In this document: in pieces, positions 25,675 to 34,126 of the stretch
How the letters are laid out: each line of letters starts with the position of its first letter
Position numbering within the stretch: the first letter of the stretch is position 1
Notes under the pieces: generated by a model
Database searches by the model: none
Told to the model about the DNA's origin: nothing
The model's input: the letters and a program-made list of their open reading frames with translations, nothing else
Program-made: the position numbers and the translations under genes
Assembly (NCBI GenBank): GCA_947497585.1
Contig: CANMHG010000009.1
Span: forward strand, 1-64,000
Direction: 5' to 3'
DNA from: an uncultured Bacillaceae bacterium
Lineage (GTDB): Bacteria; Bacillota; Bacilli; Bacillales; Bacillaceae_L
DNA: 64,000 bases

Positions 25675-26286
25675 ATGTCTAATGTAAATTTAGCTATTGT
25701 TTATTATAGTTCGACAGGAACAAACTACCAGTTATCAAAATGGGCTGCAGAGGGCGCTAAAGAAGCAGGTGCAGAAGTGAAGCTGTTAAAGGTACCAGAA
25801 TTAGCACCTCAAGAGGCGATTAATTCTAACCCGGCTTGGAAGGCTCATTTAGATGCTACAAAAGATGTACCAGAGGTAAAGTTAGACGATTTAGAGTGGG
25901 CTGACGCGATTATTATAAGTGTTCCAACTAGATTTGGTAATATGCCAGGGCAAATGAAGCAGTTTCTAGATACAACTGGAGGACTTTGGTTTAATGGTAA
26001 ACTAATGAACAAAGTAGTTAGCTCAATGTCTTCAGCGCAAAATCCACATGGTGGGCAGGAAGCAACAATTCTAGCTCTTAACAATACGTTCTATCATTGG
26101 GGTGCCATTATTGCAGGTCCTGGTTATACTGACCCTGTAATGTTCGCGGCAGGTGGAAATCCTTACGGAACTAGTGTGACAGTGGATCAAGATGGAAAAA
26201 TAGTTGAGGATGCACAAGCAGCTGTTAAGCATCAAGCAAAGCGAACAGTTACAATTGCTGAATGGGTAAAAAAGGGCCAACAATAA
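25675..26286 (+). CDS. wrbA: NAD(P)H:quinone oxidoreductase, WrbA type
   Basis: The protein is 203 aa, a flavodoxin-like fold. YYSSTGTNYQLSKWAAEGA binds FMN phosphate. PTRFGNMPGQMKQFLDTTGGLW is the WrbA signature, and SSMSSAQNPHGGQE follows. WrbA reduces quinones by two electrons and is linked to oxidative stress. GAAAGGAGA precedes the ATG. A copy of the CAAACAAAC-ended repeat begins 15 bp after the stop codon. Confidence 0.92.
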   Translation: MSNVNLAIVYYSSTGTNYQLSKWAAEGAKEAGAEVKLLKVPELAPQEAINSNPAWKAHLDATKDVPEVKLDDLEWADAIIISVPTRFGNMPGQMKQFLDTTGGLWFNGKLMNKVVSSMSSAQNPHGGQEATILALNNTFYHWGAIIAGPGYTDPVMFAAGGNPYGTSVTVDQDGKIVEDAQAAVKHQAKRTVTIAEWVKKGQQ

Positions 26287-26300
26287 GTTTATTAAAAAGT

Positions 26301-26373
26301 AAACAAACGTTTAATGAATCGCCTTGAAGCCAATAATAGCAAGAGGTTCGGAAATTCAAATAAACGTTTGTTT
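26301..26373. repeat. 73-bp dispersed element with terminal inverted repeats, copy 2
   Basis: Left end AAACAAACGTTTAATGAAT and the complement of the right end, AAACAAACGTTTATTTGAAT, match over the first 13 positions. Size and ends agree with 5562-5636, and both have a GCC-containing centre. Confidence 0.6.
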
Positions 26374-26445
26374 GGAAACAGAGAACATCATTTTTGATGG
26401 TGTTCTCTGTTTGTTTTTTTAAGTTAACTTTCTAAGATTAAAGGG

Positions 26446-26919
26446 TTATCCTTTTCTTATTTTCTCAAATAAATACTGTGCTCCATACAATAAATAAGCT
26501 TTGTAGTGAATGTAGAAAAAGAATTGGAAGTAGCTTAACCGATCTAACTTGATTATTTTTATTCTTTTTAGAAGAGGCATGATGATAAAGGCAAATGCTC
26601 CATTAGCGACTATACTGTAAGCCACATACTTTTTAAAGTTTCCATACGAATATTTAAGTATCCACATAGATATAGGTATGTATGGGCCAATATCAAAAGG
26701 AAGCTCATCACGTATAAATGATTTAGGCTTATCGTAAAACTTCCAATACTTCTGCTTACGCCCGTGTACATGACTGATAATTTCATAAATGCCGATAACA
26801 AAGCTTGACCCGAAATAACGTTTTATATAACGTTTACCAATAAATAATGTTGATAACCATGGAATACTTATTAAAACTAAATTAAAAACTTTGTGCCTTT
26901 TTCTTTTTGAATAAAACAT
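26446..26919 (-). CDS. Hypothetical membrane protein (157 aa)
   Basis: The protein is basic, with hydrophobic stretches near 12-26, 37-49, 80-92 and 99-116 and Lys/Arg-rich linkers. No catalytic motif or family is recognised. ATG 26919 is preceded by GAGGTGAAG. It is monocistronic, flanked by intergenic regions of 150-160 bp, with WrbA convergent to it. Confidence 0.65.
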   Translation of the reverse strand: MFYSKRKRHKVFNLVLISIPWLSTLFIGKRYIKRYFGSSFVIGIYEIISHVHGRKQKYWKFYDKPKSFIRDELPFDIGPYIPISMWILKYSYGNFKKYVAYSIVANGAFAFIIMPLLKRIKIIKLDRLSYFQFFFYIHYKAYLLYGAQYLFEKIRKG

Positions 26920-27069
26920 ATTTTGACTTCACCTCAACATAGAATTATTCTATTCCATGTTAAAATATCCAAAATGCACATTTCTATCCATTATTAAGAC
27001 TTTCTGTATTAATTGTGTTACTATTATAAAAATTGTCTTTAGTTTTTTTAAGCAAAAGGGTGATACATT

Positions 27070-27759
27070 ATGATGATACTTGACTACATACTTTTAAAAA
27101 AATTAATCTTATCGTTGATTCTGGGCGCTGCTGTTGGAGTAGAGAGAGAAATAAAGAAAAAGCCATTAGGAATCAAGACGACCATCGTTATTTCGATAAG
27201 CTCTTGCTTATTAACGATTGTCTCAATTGAAGCTGCCACCATTTACGCAGTTCCTTATTCTGCCCCAATGGACCCGTTAAGACTTGCTGCTCAAATCGTG
27301 ACAGGAGTAGGTTTTTTAGGCGCAGGTGCAATTTTAAGAAGAAATAATGATGTAATCAGTGGACTAACTACAGCAGCAATGGTTTGGGCTGCAGCAGGTC
27401 TTGGGATTACAGTAGGTGCAGGGTTTTATGTAGAAGCAATTACTGCAACCGTGTTAATGTTCATTGCTATTGATTTATTAAGCCCACTTTTAATTAGGAT
27501 TGGGCCAAAGACGCTTAGGCAAAAAGAGCTTCGCTTAAAGGTTGAGGTGAATAGAGAGATATCCTTAAAAGAAACTTTTCAGCATATAAGAGACTTAAAA
27601 ATCAACATAAAAAGAGTGAAAATTAAAGATAACAAAGACACGGAGAACCGAATGATTGATTTGGTTGTCACTGTTCATAATTCTAGGTTTACCTCAGAGG
27701 TTTACGAAGAACTAAAGGAAATTAAAGAGATACTATCAATTGAAGTTGAACTATTGTAG
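27070..27759 (+). CDS. MgtC/SapB family membrane protein
   Basis: The protein is 229 aa. The N-terminal ~140 residues carry the MgtC domain: LGAAVGVEREIKKKPLGIKTT, then GVGFLGAGAILRR and GLTTAAMVWAAAGLGITVGAG, with four to five helices. The C-terminal ~80 residues are a soluble ACT-like domain (LRLKVEVN, IDLVVTVHNSRF). The family is linked to Mg2+ limitation and membrane ATPase control; some members act as Mg2+-related modulators rather than transporters. GGGTGATAC precedes the ATG, and a terminator follows. Confidence 0.88.
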   Translation: MMILDYILLKKLILSLILGAAVGVEREIKKKPLGIKTTIVISISSCLLTIVSIEAATIYAVPYSAPMDPLRLAAQIVTGVGFLGAGAILRRNNDVISGLTTAAMVWAAAGLGITVGAGFYVEAITATVLMFIAIDLLSPLLIRIGPKTLRQKELRLKVEVNREISLKETFQHIRDLKINIKRVKIKDNKDTENRMIDLVVTVHNSRFTSEVYEELKEIKEILSIEVELL

Positions 27760-27761
27760 CT

Positions 27762-27790
27762 GACCAACCCATTAGGGTTCGGTCTTTTTT
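27762..27790 (+). terminator. Intrinsic terminator after the MgtC-like gene
   Basis: GACC-AACCC pairs with AGGGTT-c-GGTC around ATT, followed by T6. Confidence 0.85.
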
Positions 27791-27968
27791 AGTTGTCCGC
27801 ACCCCAAGTCTTAAGAATAAAAGAATTCTTAACAGAGAACCCTAAAGATTACAGGAAAGTCGGTTTGCTTATGTATCGGTAAAAACTTCCTATTTTCATG
27901 AAGAATATTATAAACGAAGGTCTACCAAGCTAAAGGTAACGAAATCTTTGAAAAGGGGATTTTTAATA

Positions 27969-28784
27969 ATGAAGCTTACTCCCAAGCAGTTGGTTGAGTT
28001 ACATGGTTTTAATAATCTTACAAAGTCGCTAAGCTTTAATATGTTTGATATTTGTTATACAAGAACAAAGGAAGAACGAGATGCCTATTTAAACTATATA
28101 GATGAAGTTTACAATGCAGAAAGGCTTACAAAAATTCTTTCTAAAGTAACGGATATTATTGGGGCAAACATCTTAAATATCGCCAAGCAGGATTATGAAC
28201 CTCAAGGTGCTAGTGTTACAATTCTCGTTTCAGAAGGTCCCGTTGACGAGGCGAAAACGGAATCTTTCGAGGAATCACCAGGTCCAATTCCCGGTTCAGT
28301 CGTTGCACAGTTGGATAAGAGTCACATTACAGTTCATACATATCCGGAATCCCATCCGGATGAGGGAATTAGTACATTCCGTGCTGATATTGATGTTTCA
28401 ACCTGTGGGGAAATTTCACCACTGAAAGCCTTAAATTTCCTCATTCATTCTTTTGAAACAGATGTAATGACCATTGACTATAGAGTACGTGGTTTTACTC
28501 GTGATGTAACAGGTCATAAGTTATTTATTGACCATGAGATCAACTCTATCCAGAACTATATCCCGGATGAAATTCAAGAGTACTATGATATGATTGATGT
28601 CAATGTGTATCAGGAAAACATTTTTCATACAAAATGTAAGTTGAAGAAATTTGATTTGGATAACTACCTATTTGGCTATAAGAAGGATACGTTGTCGGCT
28701 GAAGAACAAGCGAGCATTACACGAAAAATTATGCTTGAAATGGATGAGATTTTCTACGGGAAGAATATGAGTGGGTTTATGTAA
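27969..28784 (+). CDS. speD: S-adenosylmethionine decarboxylase proenzyme, E. coli type
   Basis: The protein is 271 aa, close to the ~264 of E. coli SpeD and about twice the length of the short SpeD of B. subtilis. The self-cleavage site is [11 protein letters not shown], with Ser118 becoming the pyruvoyl group of the alpha chain. [16 protein letters not shown] holds the catalytic Cys. It makes decarboxylated SAM for spermidine synthesis. ATG 27969 lies 12 nt after GGGG; codons upstream lack similarity. No speE or other polyamine gene is adjacent. Confidence 0.9.
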   Translation: MKLTPKQLVELHGFNNLTKSLSFNMFDICYTRTKEERDAYLNYIDEVYNAERLTKILSKVTDIIGANILNIAKQDYEPQGASVTILVSEGPVDEAKTESFEESPGPIPGSVVAQLDKSHITVHTYPESHPDEGISTFRADIDVSTCGEISPLKALNFLIHSFETDVMTIDYRVRGFTRDVTGHKLFIDHEINSIQNYIPDEIQEYYDMIDVNVYQENIFHTKCKLKKFDLDNYLFGYKKDTLSAEEQASITRKIMLEMDEIFYGKNMSGFM

Positions 28785-28792
28785 ACAAATAA

Positions 28793-28826
28793 AAAACGAC
28801 TCTTCTGAAAAAAGAAGAGTCGTTTT
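28793..28826. terminator. Bidirectional terminator between speD and gntK
   Basis: AAAACGACTCTTCT and AGAAGAGTCGTTTT pair perfectly around 6 nt, with T and A tracts on each side. Confidence 0.92.
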
Positions 28827-28830
28827 AACG

Positions 28831-30303
28831 TTAGGAATAAAATTCATCAAGTCCCTCAGAAAGCTCCTTATAGACTGCAAACATTTCTGAATAAACCTTA
28901 TGATTATCACTATTTGGAGTAAAGCTGCCCTGCATCGGGATACTTTCTTTAATCGAGGTTAAATCACTTACCTCACCAATTCCCTTAAGAGCTAACCATG
29001 CAGCACCCCATGCCGAGCTTTGATGACTAATTGGTACTTCGACCTCCTGGTTAAAGACATCAGCAAGCATTTGCAGCCAAAGTGACGAACGAGCAAAGCC
29101 ACCACTTGCCAGAATCTTTTGAGGAGGGCCAGCTAGTCGCTCAAGTGCTTGTCCAACATGATAGACACTATAGATAACACCCTCTAACCCAGCACGAATG
29201 ATGTGCTCCTTCCCATGACGTAGCGATAATCCATGTAAATTGCCTCTTACTCTTGAATTCCACATCGGTGCTCTTTCACCATTTAAGTAAGGAAGAAAAA
29301 TGAGCCCTTCAGAACCTGGGGCTACTTTTTCAGCTAAACTAGTAAGAGATGCGTAGTTTTCATTCCCACCAAAAGTATCTCTTAACCAACGAAACACAAT
29401 TCCTCCGTTATTCGTTGGCCCACCAATAAGCGAGTGCGTTTCTGTAAACGAGTAGCAGAATGTTTGCTGCAGTTCGTCTGTTTTGGGAGAGGATACAATC
29501 TGGCGAATGGCACCACTCGTTCCAATGGTAATGGCCACTTCACCAGGATTAATCGCACCAATGCCAAGATTAGCCAAAGGACCATCACTTGCTCCAATCA
29601 CAAAGGGAATATCAAATGGGAGGCCGGCTTTCATAGCTATATCTTTATCAATTCCAGTTAACACCTCAGTAGGTGGGACTGGTCGAAATAGCTTTTCCTC
29701 AGATATTCCTGCTAACTCCAACGCATCTTTATTCCATTGATGCTTGTGAAGGTCAAACAAGCCAGTAGCTGAAGCGATTGCATAGTCGACAACTGTACTG
29801 CCCAACCAGCGATACAATAAAAATTCCTTAATTGAAACGAACTTATCAGCGTTTTTATAAGGTTCGTAGTTATTTTCCTTCATCCAAATCAGTTTTACTA
29901 ATGGAGACATAGGATGGATAGGTGTTCCGGTTGCTTGATAAATGTGCAAGCCATTTTCTCGTAAAAGAGAAGCCTGCCCAGCAGCTCGTCCATCTGCCCA
30001 AGTAATTGAAGGAGATAGTGGCTCTCCGTTACTATCCATACATATCAATGAGTGCATGGCACTTGATAAACCAATGGCAAAAAGCTGTGATGTATCAATT
30101 GAATGAGAGTCTATTAAAGACCGAATAACCTCAATTGTTGCTTTTTCAATGACTAAAGGATCCTGCTCTGCCCAACTAGGGTGTGGTGTGTGAAGTGGGT
30201 ATTCTACTTCTTGTTCTGCAATAGCAACACCATTTCTAGTAAAAGCAACGGCTTTTACACTAGTTGTCCCAAGATCTAATCCAATAACGATTGTTTTACT
30301 CAA
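28831..30303 (-). CDS. gntK: Gluconokinase, FGGY family
   Basis: The protein is 490 aa. IGLDLGTTSVKAVAF is the N-terminal ATPase phosphate-1 motif. FVIGASDGPLANLG and ITIGTSGAIR are found mid-protein, and ASGGFARSSLWLQMLADV near the end is the FGGY signature 2 region. GntK phosphorylates gluconate to 6-phosphogluconate, which the divergent gnd product oxidises. It lies 28 nt after the RpiR-type regulator, in one operon with it. The substrate call rests on similarity and context; other sugar acids or sugars remain possible. Confidence 0.85.
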   Translation of the reverse strand: MSKTIVIGLDLGTTSVKAVAFTRNGVAIAEQEVEYPLHTPHPSWAEQDPLVIEKATIEVIRSLIDSHSIDTSQLFAIGLSSAMHSLICMDSNGEPLSPSITWADGRAAGQASLLRENGLHIYQATGTPIHPMSPLVKLIWMKENNYEPYKNADKFVSIKEFLLYRWLGSTVVDYAIASATGLFDLHKHQWNKDALELAGISEEKLFRPVPPTEVLTGIDKDIAMKAGLPFDIPFVIGASDGPLANLGIGAINPGEVAITIGTSGAIRQIVSSPKTDELQQTFCYSFTETHSLIGGPTNNGGIVFRWLRDTFGGNENYASLTSLAEKVAPGSEGLIFLPYLNGERAPMWNSRVRGNLHGLSLRHGKEHIIRAGLEGVIYSVYHVGQALERLAGPPQKILASGGFARSSLWLQMLADVFNQEVEVPISHQSSAWGAAWLALKGIGEVSDLTSIKESIPMQGSFTPNSDNHKVYSEMFAVYKELSEGLDEFYS

Positions 30304-30331
30304 AATTTACACCTTCTTTAATTCGAATCAG

Positions 30332-31186
30332 TTACACACGTTTAATTGCAACCGCATTACGCATTCTTTTTAATGATGCTTGCATTTCATCCTTTAATTT
30401 CACACTTACATTTACATATAATGCATCAATAATTGTTAATTGCGCAAGTCGGGAGGCAAGAGCCTCAGATCTGAATTCAGTTTCCTCAGAAACAGTAAAT
30501 AGCGTAATATCAGCTTTTTTACTTAGTGGCGTCTTATTATAGTTAGTGATGCCAATTGTGGTTGCGCCTCTACTTTTGGCCACTTCTAATGATTCGATGA
30601 TGTCCTTGCTCATTCCAGAGTGTGAGATACATACAACTACATCTTGTTCGGTTAACTGTGAAGCACTCATTATTTGGAGGTGAGCGTCTGTGTAACAGCT
30701 TGTAAGCAAACCACTTCTCAAAAATTTATGGTGTCCATCCATCGCGATTGCGCCAGAGCCACCGCTACCATAGAACTCAATTTTTCTAGCTGTTGTCAAA
30801 GCACATACCGCTTTTTGAAATTGCAAAGGATCAATCACCTGTAATGTATCTTCTAATGTTTTGATATTTGATTTAAATACCTTTTGAACAATCGTCGCCT
30901 CGTCATCTTCTTCAGTAATCGTGTCATGAATTTCTTTAATGGGTGATACGATTTCAGATGCTAACGCAATCTTCATCGCTTGATAGCCTTTGAACCCAAT
31001 TCTTTTACAAAAACGAAACACTGTGGCATCCGCAATTTCTAGATCCTCTGCAATTTGACTGATGGTTGAATGAATAATTTTGTCAGGATGTTCTAAAATA
31101 TAGTCAGCGACCATCTTCTCTTTATCACTTAGCTTTGAATATACAGCTCGTATGCGGGTGAAGCAGTAGGGAGTTTGAGTATTCAT
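30332..31186 (-). CDS. MurR/RpiR family regulator with SIS domain
   Basis: The protein is 284 aa. Residues 1-80 form the RpiR HTH (KLSDKEKMVADYILEHPDKI, ATVFRFCKRIGFKGYQAMK). Residues about 120-260 form a SIS sugar-phosphate domain (FYGSGGSGAIAMDGHHKFLR, VVCISHSGMSKDII, GATTIGITNYNKTPLSKKADI). ATG 31186 follows GGAGGTTTCAAATT; the frame is open 29 codons upstream without similarity. It precedes gntK and is divergent from gnd, so it likely controls the locus in response to a phosphorylated sugar acid such as 6-phosphogluconate or KDPG. Tandem palindromes next to the gnd promoter are its likely operators. Confidence 0.9.
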   Translation of the reverse strand: MNTQTPYCFTRIRAVYSKLSDKEKMVADYILEHPDKIIHSTISQIAEDLEIADATVFRFCKRIGFKGYQAMKIALASEIVSPIKEIHDTITEEDDEATIVQKVFKSNIKTLEDTLQVIDPLQFQKAVCALTTARKIEFYGSGGSGAIAMDGHHKFLRSGLLTSCYTDAHLQIMSASQLTEQDVVVCISHSGMSKDIIESLEVAKSRGATTIGITNYNKTPLSKKADITLFTVSEETEFRSEALASRLAQLTIIDALYVNVSVKLKDEMQASLKRMRNAVAIKRV

Positions 31187-31223
31187 AATTTGAAACCTCC
31201 AATACAAATGAATGTGTGATTTA

Positions 31224-31237
31224 TTTAAACGCTTACA
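31224..31237. promoter_or_regulatory. Candidate cre site (CcpA)
   Basis: On the minus strand TGTAAGCGTTTAAA fits the Bacillus cre consensus at all but one defined position. It is 38-51 bp upstream of the rpiR start codon, placed to repress rpiR-gntK. Confidence 0.55.
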
Positions 31238-31326
31238 TGTTGTCGTAAGTATTATTAATAGGTAATTGTGCAATCGGTTTCCTAGAAGTGAATTAATCTC
31301 TCTATATCATACAATATATTTTACTA

Positions 31327-31374
31327 AAAAAATATTTTTTCTCTATGATGAAATAAAGGAAAAAATATTTTTTC
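31327..31374. promoter_or_regulatory. Two AAAAAATATTTTTTC palindromes, likely RpiR operators
   Basis: Identical 15-mers lie at 31327-31341 and 31360-31374, 33 bp apart (about three helical turns). The second extends to the 16-bp palindrome GAAAAAATATTTTTTC and ends 9 bp before the gnd -35. Confidence 0.6.
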
Positions 31375-31383
31375 ATAAAAGTG

Positions 31384-31412
31384 TTGAAAAGAAAAAAAAA
31401 TACTATTATAAT
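31384..31412 (+). promoter_or_regulatory. Sigma-A promoter of gnd and the sugar-acid operon
   Basis: TTGAAA, 17 nt, TATAAT: five of six and six of six consensus bases with ideal spacing, 54 bp before the gnd start codon. Confidence 0.8.
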
Positions 31413-31466
31413 TGGCTCATGCGAAATAAATTTTCACATGAATGAAGTGAAAGGGGTTACACGCAT

Positions 31467-32363
31467 ATGAAGTTAGGGATGGTTGGTCTTGGTAAGATGG
31501 GGTATAACCTCGTTCAAAACCTAATGGACCATGGCCACGAGGTAGTTGCCCATGATGTTAATTCTGAACAGGTACATAACATTTCTGCAGAAGGCGCAAT
31601 TGGTGCAAATACTTTAGAGGAAGTCATACAGCAACTAGAAACCCCTCGGATTATTTGGTTGATGGTACCAGCAGGTGATATTACTGAAAGCGTTCTCTCT
31701 AAATTGGAACCGCTTTTAGAGTCTGGTGACATCATTATCGACGGTGGAAATTCGAATTATAAAGATTCTGTCCGTCGGGGAAAAAGGTTGTCTGAGAAAG
31801 GTGTTTATTTCTTTGACTGTGGTACAAGTGGTGGCGTGGACGGTGCTAGAAACGGCGTCTGTACAATGGTTGGTGGGGATTCAGAAGTCTTCAAAACGAT
31901 TGAACCACTATTTAAAGACATCGCAGTTGAAAACGGTTACTTCTATTCAGGTGAATTAGGTAGCGGTCATTATCTAAAAATGATTCACAATGGAATTGAA
32001 TATGGAATGATGCAAGCAATTGCAGAAGGCTTCGATATTCTTGAAAAAAGTGAATTTGATTTCGACTACCAAGGAGTAGCTAAAGTTTGGAACAATGGTT
32101 CTGTTATTAGGTCTTGGTTAATGGAGTTAACTGAAAACGCATTCTCCAAAGATCCGAAGCTAGAACAAATCAGAGGAATCATGAATTCTTCTGGTGAAGG
32201 GAAATGGACAGTTGAGACTGCTTTAGACTTACAAGTTCCAGCTCCAGTTATTACTCTTTCTCTATTAATGCGTTATCGTTCCTTAGAGGATGATACCTTT
32301 ACTGGAAAGGTAGTTGCCGCACTCAGAAATGAGTTTGGTGGGCATGAAGTAGTAAAAAAATAA
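31467..32363 (+). CDS. gnd: 6-phosphogluconate dehydrogenase, short decarboxylating type
   Basis: The protein is 298 aa, the short form related to B. subtilis YqeC rather than the ~470-aa form. GMVGLGKMGYNLVQNL binds NAD(P). MVPAGDITESVL, DGGNSNYKDSVRR and FFDCGTSGGVDGARNG are the 6PGDH signatures, and HYLKMIHNGIEYGMMQ holds the catalytic Lys. It converts 6-phosphogluconate to ribulose 5-phosphate and CO2; short forms usually prefer NAD+. GAAAGGGG precedes the ATG. It heads the plus-strand sugar-acid genes, divergent from rpiR-gntK. Confidence 0.92.
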   Translation: MKLGMVGLGKMGYNLVQNLMDHGHEVVAHDVNSEQVHNISAEGAIGANTLEEVIQQLETPRIIWLMVPAGDITESVLSKLEPLLESGDIIIDGGNSNYKDSVRRGKRLSEKGVYFFDCGTSGGVDGARNGVCTMVGGDSEVFKTIEPLFKDIAVENGYFYSGELGSGHYLKMIHNGIEYGMMQAIAEGFDILEKSEFDFDYQGVAKVWNNGSVIRSWLMELTENAFSKDPKLEQIRGIMNSSGEGKWTVETALDLQVPAPVITLSLLMRYRSLEDDTFTGKVVAALRNEFGGHEVVKK

Positions 32364-32388
32364 AAAAATATTTAGGGGGATTCCTACA

Positions 32389-33441
32389 ATGAAAAAGTTT
32401 TTAACTCTTTTTCTAGCAGTATTTATGGTAGTTGCTCTAGCTGCATGTGGCGGCGGAAACAACGAAGGTACAAATGAAGGTGGAAATAATGAAGGCACAG
32501 CTGACACTGGTGAAAAGAAAACAATCCGTGCTGGTATCGGACTAAATGATGCTCACCCACAATACAAAGGTCTTTTACGTTTTAAAGAAATCGTTGAAGA
32601 AAAAACAAATGGTCAAATCGTTGTTGAAACTTACCACAGTGGACAACTTGGTGACGATCGTACGATGACTGAAGCATTACAATTAGGTACTCAAGAAGTT
32701 GTTATTCCTTCTACAGCACCTTTAGCTAACTTTGTTCCTGAGTTCAGTGTTTTCGATTTCCCATTCTTATTCCCAAGCGAAGAAGTAGCTGACAAAGTAT
32801 TAGATGGTGAAGTTGGTCAAAAATTCTTAGACAAATTAGAGCCACAAAATCTTGTTGGTTTAGCATACTGGGAAAATGGTTTCCGTCAAGTTTCTAACAG
32901 CAAAAAAGCAGTTGCAACTGCAGCTGATTTCAAAGGCTTAAAATTACGTACAATGGAAAATGACTTACACTTAGAAGCGTTCCGTGCTTTAGGTGCTAAC
33001 CCAACTCCAATGGCGTTCACTGAGTTATTCACTGCAATGCAACAAGGTACAGTTGATGGACAAGAAAATCCATTTGCTACTATTTATTTATCAAAATTCT
33101 ATGAAGTACAAGATCATGTTTCAAATACAAACCATATTTACAGCCCATTCGTATTCTTAATGAGCAAATCGTTCTTTGATGGATTAAATGACGAGCAAAA
33201 ACAAATCGTTCAGGATGCTGCTACTGAAGCAGGTCAATACCAACGTGAATTAAATCGTGAAGCAAATGCTCAATACCTAGCAGACCTTCAAGAAGCTGGT
33301 ATGACATACACTGAAATCACGCCAGAAGCGCATGCTGAAATGAAAGAGCTTGTTCAACCTGTAATTGACAAATATGCAGATAAAATTGGTAAAGAAACAG
33401 TTCAAGAAGTATATGATGCTATCGAAGAGGCATCTAAGTAA
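32389..33441 (+). CDS. dctP: TRAP transporter substrate-binding lipoprotein DctP
   Basis: The protein is 350 aa. A lipoprotein signal ends in the lipobox LAAC with Cys20, and a low-complexity Gly/Asn/Glu linker follows to about residue 43. The mature DctP domain has HPQYKGLLRFKEIVEEKTNG, the ARG-like LKLRTMEND, and GTVDGQENPFATI. It captures an organic or sugar acid outside the membrane for the DctQM permease. Codon use is strongly biased (many CTT/TTA, GGT, CGT), as expected for an abundant protein. GGGGGA precedes the ATG. Two terminators follow before dctQ. Confidence 0.93.
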   Translation: MKKFLTLFLAVFMVVALAACGGGNNEGTNEGGNNEGTADTGEKKTIRAGIGLNDAHPQYKGLLRFKEIVEEKTNGQIVVETYHSGQLGDDRTMTEALQLGTQEVVIPSTAPLANFVPEFSVFDFPFLFPSEEVADKVLDGEVGQKFLDKLEPQNLVGLAYWENGFRQVSNSKKAVATAADFKGLKLRTMENDLHLEAFRALGANPTPMAFTELFTAMQQGTVDGQENPFATIYLSKFYEVQDHVSNTNHIYSPFVFLMSKSFFDGLNDEQKQIVQDAATEAGQYQRELNREANAQYLADLQEAGMTYTEITPEAHAEMKELVQPVIDKYADKIGKETVQEVYDAIEEASK

Positions 33442-33451
33442 TAGATAACTT

Positions 33452-33494
33452 AAAAGGACTTTGGGGAGGAGAATTCCTCAAGGTCCTTTTTTCT
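33452..33494 (+). terminator. First intercistronic terminator after dctP
   Basis: AAAAGGAC/GGTCCTTTT with an inner GAGGA/TCCTC helix, then T6. It would lower expression of dctQM relative to dctP. Confidence 0.82.
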
Positions 33495-33523
33495 CAGAAG
33501 GTGTGTTGGCATTGCTGTGCCTA

Positions 33524-33555
33524 AAGCCCGGCATATGCCGGGTTTTACTATTTTA
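33524..33555 (+). terminator. Second intercistronic hairpin before dctQ
   Basis: CCCGGC-ATAT-GCCGGG is followed by TTTTACTATTTT. It lies in tandem with the preceding terminator, 24-55 bp before the dctQ start codon. Confidence 0.65.
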
Positions 33556-33578
33556 TCTTACGTAAAGAGGAGATCAAA

Positions 33579-34109
33579 ATGAAAATCATTCGATGGTTTG
33601 ATCGACATATTGAAGAAGTAGGTCTTGTACTTTTTTCGTCAATCATGGTAACAGTTATTTTTGTTCAAGTTATTGCTAGGCTTTTGGATAGTTCTCTTTC
33701 ATGGTCTGAAGAGTTAGCGAGATATTGTTTTATCTGGTTAGTATATCTAGGAATAAGTTACGGAGTTAAGAAGAACCGACACATTAAAGTTGATGTAATC
33801 CTCCTGTTACTAAAGGAAAGAGGAAAAATCATCTTAAATATCATAGCGACCCTGCTATTTATGGTTTTTGCACTATTTGTAATTAGATACGGCTACGATA
33901 TAGCTACAAAATTATTATCTTTTGGCCAAACATCTCCAGCACTTGGCATTCCTATGGGTCTTGTATATATGGCTACACCAATTGGTATGGGATTAACACT
34001 TATTCGTTTAATCCAAAATCTTGTAGAGTATATTAAAGCCTTATTAGGAAAAGGAGAAGTAGATAATCGTACGGAAGCTGAAAGAATTAAGGATAGTGTC
34101 CTTGAATAA
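33579..34109 (+). CDS. dctQ: TRAP transporter small membrane subunit DctQ
   Basis: The protein is 176 aa with four hydrophobic helices. It has the DctQ features SWSEELARYCFIWLVYLG and GVKKNRHIKVDV after TM2, with a charged C-terminal tail. The subunit pairs with DctM to form the Na+-driven permease. AAAGAGGAG precedes the ATG. dctM begins 17 nt downstream. Confidence 0.92.
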   Translation: MKIIRWFDRHIEEVGLVLFSSIMVTVIFVQVIARLLDSSLSWSEELARYCFIWLVYLGISYGVKKNRHIKVDVILLLLKERGKIILNIIATLLFMVFALFVIRYGYDIATKLLSFGQTSPALGIPMGLVYMATPIGMGLTLIRLIQNLVEYIKALLGKGEVDNRTEAERIKDSVLE

Positions 34110-34126
34110 TCTAGGGGGTTTATAAA

